Assembly: GCA_023443725.1 (NCBI GenBank)
Contig: JAEZTF010000017.1
Location: 1-25,133 of the forward strand
Direction of reading: 5' to 3'
Length of the DNA stretch: 25,133 bases
DNA from: Candidatus Parcubacteria bacterium
Lineage (GTDB): Bacteria > Patescibacteriota > Microgenomatia > UBA12405
The number at the start of each line of letters is the position of its first letter. The stretch's first letter is position 1. The notes beneath the pieces are model-generated. The model had not been told where the DNA came from. It saw only the letters and a list, made by a program, of their open reading frames with translations, and searched no databases. Below, one piece after another: positions 21,814 to 25,133 of the stretch. A program made the position numbers and the translations under genes.

Positions 21814-21859
21814 CTGGCATCCAGCACTACATAAAGTAATACCGAAATGCCAGATTAGA
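21808..21859 (-). ncRNA. Structured RNA element between the Nudix gene and tRNA-Leu
   Basis: Outer arms 21808-21820 and 21847-21859 are complementary at 12 of 13 positions (CTGGCAT/ATGCCAG core). Inside, on the minus strand, GTATTAC (21842-21836) pairs GTAGTGC (21830-21824) over all 7 positions with two G-U pairs around a TTTAT loop. Those G-U pairs become A-C mismatches on the plus strand, so the fold favours a minus-strand RNA. No T-run follows. It starts 5 bases after the Nudix stop and ends 13 bases before tRNA-Leu. Confidence 0.5.
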
Positions 21860-21863
21860 AAAG

Positions 21864-22407
21864 TCAGTGCTTTATTGTACTATATATTTGATCAAGAAGG
21901 TTGAGGATTTCAGGACTAGTTTTTAATCCAATTTCTGGATCATTATTTAATATTTTTTCTTTAAATTTTAAGTAATCTATCCAAAATATTTCTGATAGTT
22001 CTTCTAATTGTATTGTAAATTCAGAGAGATCTTTATCAATTATTAAATAATAAACATCATTAAAAATTCGATTAATTAAACCATTTGGAAAAGATCTTTC
22101 TTTTTTTTTCAGTTGTTAAAAAAGTTAGAGACTCTTTGTTGATACAAATTCCTAATTCTTCTGATATTTCTCTAATCATAGATGTGATTGAATCTTCATT
22201 TGCTGAAACATGGCCAGCACATAATCCAATTTGATTAGGATTCATTTTTTTACTAGCAGCACGTCTTTGAACTAATGTTTCTCCTTTTGAATTAAAAATC
22301 CAGACTGCCACTTCACGATGCCATAATCCTTGTTGGTGAATAATATCTTTGTCTAATATTTGGCCATTTTTTTGGCCATTTTCATCTAATACTTCTATTA
22401 ATTCCAT
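21864..22407 (-). pseudogene. Nudix hydrolase (IPP isomerase-like), frameshifted at A9
   Basis: Translation starts at ATG 22407 (MELIEVLDENGQKN). It contains HREVAVWIFNSKGETLVQRR and a complete Nudix box, GHVSANEDSITSMIREISEELGI (G-x5-E-x7-REISEELGI), so the catalytic Glu residues are intact. After LTFLTTEKK a run of nine As (22101-22109) shifts the frame and a stop follows at about 22072. With one A fewer the frame continues as KERSFPNGLINRIF... and is open to the TGA at 21864-21866, giving about 180 residues, the usual size. Either the gene is broken, the A-run is a sequence error, or the product depends on slippage. The start codon shares its A with the CCA end of tRNA-Lys. Confidence 0.75.
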
Positions 22408-22482
22408 GGTGGGTCCGGCGGGACTCGAACCCGCGACCAATCGCTTAAGAGGCGACCGCTCTACCAACTGAGCTACAAACCC
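22407..22482 (-). tRNA. tRNA-Lys(CTT), CCA encoded
   Basis: 73 bases (22410-22482) plus encoded CCA to 22407. Acceptor GGGTTTG/CGGACCC with two T-G pairs, D-arm GCTC/GAGC, anticodon arm GTCGC-CTCTTAA-GCGAT (anticodon CTT), T-arm GCGGG-TTCGAGT-CCCGC. The final A of CCA is the A of the Nudix start codon. Confidence 0.95.
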
Positions 22483-22493
22483 TGATTGGGTAC

Positions 22494-22527
22494 GAAACGT
22501 AAAATTTTTGAATAAAATTAACGTTTC
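22494..22527. repeat. Imperfect inverted repeat between tRNA-Arg(TCG) and tRNA-Lys
   Basis: GAAACGT (22494-22500) and ACGTTTC (22521-22527) are perfect arms, with partial AT pairing inside. No T-run follows. It probably separates the tRNAs for processing. Confidence 0.4.
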
Positions 22528-22562
22528 AGTCACGTTTAAATTGTTTTGCAATTTATTACGTG

Positions 22563-22634
22563 TACGCCTAGAGGGAATCGGACCCCCATCACTAGTTCCG
22601 AAGACTAGTGCTCTATCCATTGAGCTATAGGCGC
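22563..22634 (-). tRNA. tRNA-Arg(TCG)
   Basis: 72 bases. Acceptor GCGCCTA/TAGGCGT with a G1-T72 wobble, anticodon arm CTAGT-CTTCGGA-ACTAG (anticodon TCG), T-stem GGGGG/CCCTC. The T-loop reads TCCGATT, so position 55 is C instead of the near-universal T. CCA is not encoded. Confidence 0.9.
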
Positions 22635-22645
22635 AAAAAATAAAG

Positions 22646-22719
22646 TATCCTCAGCAGGGATCGAACCTGCGACCTTCTCCTTAGAAGGGAGACGCTCTAT
22701 CCAACTGAGCTATGAGGAC
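22646..22719 (-). tRNA. tRNA-Arg(TCT)
   Basis: 74 bases. Acceptor GTCCTCA/TGAGGAT, anticodon arm TCTCC-CTTCTAA-GGAGA (anticodon TCT), T-arm GCAGG-TTCGATC-CCTGC. Discriminator A; CCA is not encoded. It is the first gene of the three-tRNA plus Nudix run. Confidence 0.95.
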
Positions 22720-22729
22720 TTGCTGTTGT

Positions 22730-22738
22730 ATTTTACCA
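22730..22738 (-). promoter_or_regulatory. Extended -10 promoter of the tRNA-Arg/Arg/Lys unit
   Basis: On the minus strand TGGTAAAAT with the hexamer at 22735-22730. Predicted start near 22723, four bases before tRNA-Arg(TCT). The TAA within it is the stop codon of the upstream hydrolase gene. Confidence 0.45.
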
Positions 22739-24118
22739 AAATTTAGTAAAAAAGCTCTTTATTTTATCAAGTAAATTAAATTGTGGGTGATATATAGCGG
22801 CATCATCAGAAAAAGAACTAATTTTTATATTGGGAATACTTTCCCAAGAAAGATTAATTTTTTGTTTATTTGAGCTTTTAATTTTAAATTTAAAATGGAA
22901 AATTTTAATTTGTCCAGGATAAATATTTTCTTCTGGATTGGTACACAAAGGGGTAATTTCAATTAGACTATTATCTACTGTAGGTTGAAGACAAAAATTA
23001 GTTTCTCCCCAAATTGATTGACCTGTATTTTTTAAAGTAATTTGGCCATTATATTCAGTGTTACCAAAAATCATAAATGGAATTTGATTTTTATAAAATT
23101 CATATTTAGTAATTTGCTCTGGTTTATTTTTATTTTTTGGGTAATCAACTAAGTTTTGATATGAAGGAAACAAATTTTGATTAGAATCGAGCCAGGAAAA
23201 ATGATCAAAAGGTTCGTTTGGATAATTGTAAATGAAAGGAGTAATAGCCTGTATCCTTGGATCTTTAAACCATAATTTGTAAGCATCGAGTAAAAATTTA
23301 GCAGTGGTGTTAGTAGTATAAAAATTATTTCTTTTATTAATTCCCTCTTTGTGAGGCCAACCGGTTTCGGTAATAAATATTGGTAATTCTTTAGCAATAC
23401 CTAATTTTTCAATAAAATCTAATTCCCACTTATATCCTTGAATACTGTGTTGACCTGTATCTTTTGGTGTACCAATAAATCCATGGTTTGGATAAGAGTG
23501 TGAAGCAATAGCATCTAAATAATTAAAATAATTAGGATTGTAATTATAAATTTCTTGATAAAAAGTTTTGGCTGACTTATATTCGTTTTTTTTATCTGGT
23601 GCGGCTAAATCAAGAGCCCCACTTAAAATATAAAAATTGGGATTTAATTCTTTTAATTTTTTTGAAGCATATATGGAAATATCGACAAAATTTTTAACAT
23701 CAACTTCTCCACCCCATTCTTGACCATGATTTGGTTCATTAAATAGAATAATGTATTGTTGTTTAGTGGGCCAATTTAAAGAATTAAGAAAATTAGTTAA
23801 ATTGTCGATATCTGAAGTGTTTGGTTGTTTCCAATTATCATCTTCGCCATAAGTAGCTAGTCGAACTAATGGAATAAGGTGGTACTTTCGGCATTTGTCA
23901 AAAAAATCTTGCCAAGTTTGGTGGTCTAAATTATTCAATGGAATAACAATAGTAATCCAACCCCAATCACCACCATTTGAGTTAATAATTTTGCTGGCTG
24001 ATTCTACGTCACTTGATTGGGTTAAATGAAGACCAAAGATATTGTCAGATGCTAAAATAGACTTATTAAAAATAAGCCAAAAAGATAGAGTAAAAAATAA
24101 AAATAATATTTTTTTCAA
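22733..24118 (-). CDS. Secreted glycoside hydrolase, clan A (TIM-barrel) type, with C-terminal Ig-like domain
   Basis: About 461 residues from a TTG start at 24118. This start gives a clean signal peptide (LKKILFLFFTLSFWLIF, then SILASDN), whereas the open frame up to 24229 would run into the divergent GTPase gene. The TIM-barrel part has FNEPNHG with Glu 128 as likely acid/base and ITETGWPH with Glu 251 as likely nucleophile, the spacing expected for clan A. From about residue 345 a beta-sandwich follows (NGQITLKNTGQSIWGE), similar to NBR1-type Ig-like domains. The substrate is unknown, and the protein probably acts outside the membrane. Confidence 0.75.
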   Translation of the reverse strand: MKKILFLFFTLSFWLIFNKSILASDNIFGLHLTQSSDVESASKIINSNGGDWGWITIVIPLNNLDHQTWQDFFDKCRKYHLIPLVRLATYGEDDNWKQPNTSDIDNLTNFLNSLNWPTKQQYIILFNEPNHGQEWGGEVDVKNFVDISIYASKKLKELNPNFYILSGALDLAAPDKKNEYKSAKTFYQEIYNYNPNYFNYLDAIASHSYPNHGFIGTPKDTGQHSIQGYKWELDFIEKLGIAKELPIFITETGWPHKEGINKRNNFYTTNTTAKFLLDAYKLWFKDPRIQAITPFIYNYPNEPFDHFSWLDSNQNLFPSYQNLVDYPKNKNKPEQITKYEFYKNQIPFMIFGNTEYNGQITLKNTGQSIWGETNFCLQPTVDNSLIEITPLCTNPEENIYPGQIKIFHFKFKIKSSNKQKINLSWESIPNIKISSFSDDAAIYHPQFNLLDKIKSFFTKFW

Positions 24119-24126
24119 AGTATTTA

Positions 24127-24135
24127 ATTCTAACA
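24127..24135 (-). promoter_or_regulatory. Extended -10 promoter of the glycoside hydrolase
   Basis: On the minus strand TGTTAGAAT with the hexamer at 24132-24127, 9 positions before the TTG start at 24118. It fits the TGTTANAAT pattern and supports the TTG start. Confidence 0.35.
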
Positions 24136-24136
24136 G

Positions 24137-25133
24137 ATGACCAAAGAAGAAATTATTAAAATGCAGATGTCGCGAATTGAAAAAGAAATTCGGGATACTC
24201 CTTATCATAAAGGGACAGAACACCACCATGGAATTTTGCGGGCTAGATTGGCTAAATTAAAAGATCAATTAGATGGTCCAACGAATAAAGGTGGTGGCGG
24301 CGGAGTTGGCTATGCTATCAAACACTCTGGTGATGCTTCAGTAGTTTTAGTTGGATTACCAAGTGTGGGTAAATCAACTTTATTAAACAAAGTAACTAAT
24401 GCTGAATCAAAGGTAGGAAATTATGACTTTACTACTTTGGGTGTAGTACCTGGAATGATGGAATATAAAGGAGTAAAAATTCAAATTTTGGATTTGCCGG
24501 GAATTATTGAAGGAGCGGCAGGAAATAAGGGTTTTGGTAGAAAAGTTTTGTCAGTAATTCGAGCCAGTGATTTGGTAGTGTTGATGACGGATACAAAAAG
24601 AGTGGAATGGTTGGAAAAAGTTAGAACAGAGTTATATAACGCAGGAATTAGATTAAATGTAAAACCACCAAAGATAGTAGTCCATAAAACTCATAAAGGA
24701 GCAATTCAAGTTATTGATCCTTATTATTCTTTTGATAAAGAAACTGTGGTTGATGTGGCTAAGGAACTTGGTTTTGGAAATGCCATTATTCAACTGGGTG
24801 AAAAAATTGAAAGTGTAGATCGATTAATAGATGGTTTGGTTAAAACTAGGAAATATATGTCGGCAGTAGAAATAGTGACCAAAATGGATTTAGCAAAACC
24901 AGATGTAATTAAGAAAATTCCACTTCAAGCATTAAAAATGTGTGTTGATCAAAATTTAGGATTAGATGAATTTAAAGAAAGGGTCTGGAAAGGTTTGGGT
25001 TTAGTAAGGGTTTATTTGAAAAGAGAAAGAAATATGGAAGCGGACAAAAATGAACCTTTAATTATAAAAAATACAGCTACTTTGGATGATGTTTTAAAAA
25101 GAATTTCCAACCAAATGAGAGATGATGTTAATA
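24137..25133 (+). CDS. DRG-type GTPase (OBG/DRG family), 3' end outside window
   Basis: The frame is open from ATG 24137 to the window edge (332 codons). The order is that of DRG/Rbg proteins: an N-terminal helical segment with RDTPYHKGTEHHHGILRARL, a Gly-rich hinge (KGGGGGVGY), Walker A GLPSVGKST (residues 73-81), DFTTLGVVPG, the DLPGIIEGAAGNKGFGRK switch II region (119 on), an inserted domain (about residues 150-240) and TKMD as the base-recognition motif. The start of a TGS domain follows (VRVYLKRERNMEADKNEPL). DRG GTPases bind translating ribosomes in archaea and eukaryotes. The sequence resembles DRG much more than bacterial Obg. Confidence 0.88.
   Translation, partial: MTKEEIIKMQMSRIEKEIRDTPYHKGTEHHHGILRARLAKLKDQLDGPTNKGGGGGVGYAIKHSGDASVVLVGLPSVGKSTLLNKVTNAESKVGNYDFTTLGVVPGMMEYKGVKIQILDLPGIIEGAAGNKGFGRKVLSVIRASDLVVLMTDTKRVEWLEKVRTELYNAGIRLNVKPPKIVVHKTHKGAIQVIDPYYSFDKETVVDVAKELGFGNAIIQLGEKIESVDRLIDGLVKTRKYMSAVEIVTKMDLAKPDVIKKIPLQALKMCVDQNLGLDEFKERVWKGLGLVRVYLKRERNMEADKNEPLIIKNTATLDDVLKRISNQMRDDVN

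Noticed and set aside
22408..22620. N-terminal extension of the Nudix frame to 22620
   Set aside because: The extension translates tRNA-Lys and part of tRNA-Arg(TCG); Nudix homology begins at the ATG at 22407.
24119..24229. Upstream ATG start for the glycoside hydrolase
   Set aside because: It would overlap about 90 bases of the DRG coding sequence and bury the signal peptide 37 residues inside the protein.
1..25133. CRISPR array, insertion sequence or prophage genes
   Set aside because: No regularly spaced direct repeats, transposase, integrase or phage structural genes were seen; the only repeat pair found is the 17/18-base one near efp and tRNA-Leu.

Overview
The window is AT-rich and compact. 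Its gene set points to an uncultured Candidate Phyla Radiation (Patescibacteria) bacterium, most likely of the Microgenomates group. The evidence is small single-copy housekeeping genes, a trigger factor without its PPIase domain, a threonyl-tRNA synthetase without TGS, a PheT without its N-terminal OB domain, and a type IV pilus PilM-PilN-PilO set. TGA is used as a stop (for example in the ATGA overlaps of pilM/pilN and pilN/pilO), which argues against the UGA=Gly code of Gracilibacteria and SR1. The taxonomic placement is inference.

Layout. 1-3487 (+): the end of a pilus-associated protein, a PilX-like minor pilin and pilM-pilN-pilO, the inner-membrane platform of a type IV pilus. 3477-7313 (-): recG, rpmF, nusB, rnc, rpsP and khpA, a tightly packed recombination, ribosome and RNA-processing operon. 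7375-7715 (+): a good promoter and two abnormal tRNA genes, one with a roughly 65-nt insertion in the anticodon loop and one with an 8-nt loop. 7867-10624 (+): a 35-residue membrane peptide and a class A penicillin-binding protein. 10722-16609 (-): thrS-infC-rpmI-rplT, a strong terminator, then pheS-pheT. 16789-18222 (+): a GT-C membrane glycosyltransferase, followed by tRNA-Val(GAC). 18365-20358 (-): trigger factor, a coiled-coil protein and an unknown protein. 20377-21695 (+): a membrane-anchored muramidase-like protein and efp. 21714-22719 (-): tRNA-Arg(TCT), tRNA-Arg(TCG), tRNA-Lys(CTT), a frameshifted Nudix gene and tRNA-Leu(TAG). 22733-24118 (-): a secreted clan-A-type glycoside hydrolase. 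24137-end (+): a DRG-type GTPase of the archaeal/eukaryotic kind, cut by the window edge and open to its last base.

Promoters follow a striking rule. Many genes have a -10 hexamer, often as TGTTANNAT, whose last base lies exactly 7 positions before the start codon, so transcription should begin on the start codon itself (leaderless mRNA). efp breaks the pattern: besides a near-leaderless promoter it has an upstream consensus promoter followed by a short hairpin and nine Ts, which looks like a small RNA of about 48 nt. That RNA is complementary to a structured minus-strand transcript beside tRNA-Leu. The most unusual items are the interrupted tRNA, the small RNA and its partner, the tRNA-Lys CCA end that shares its last base with the Nudix start codon, and the A9 frameshift inside that Nudix gene.
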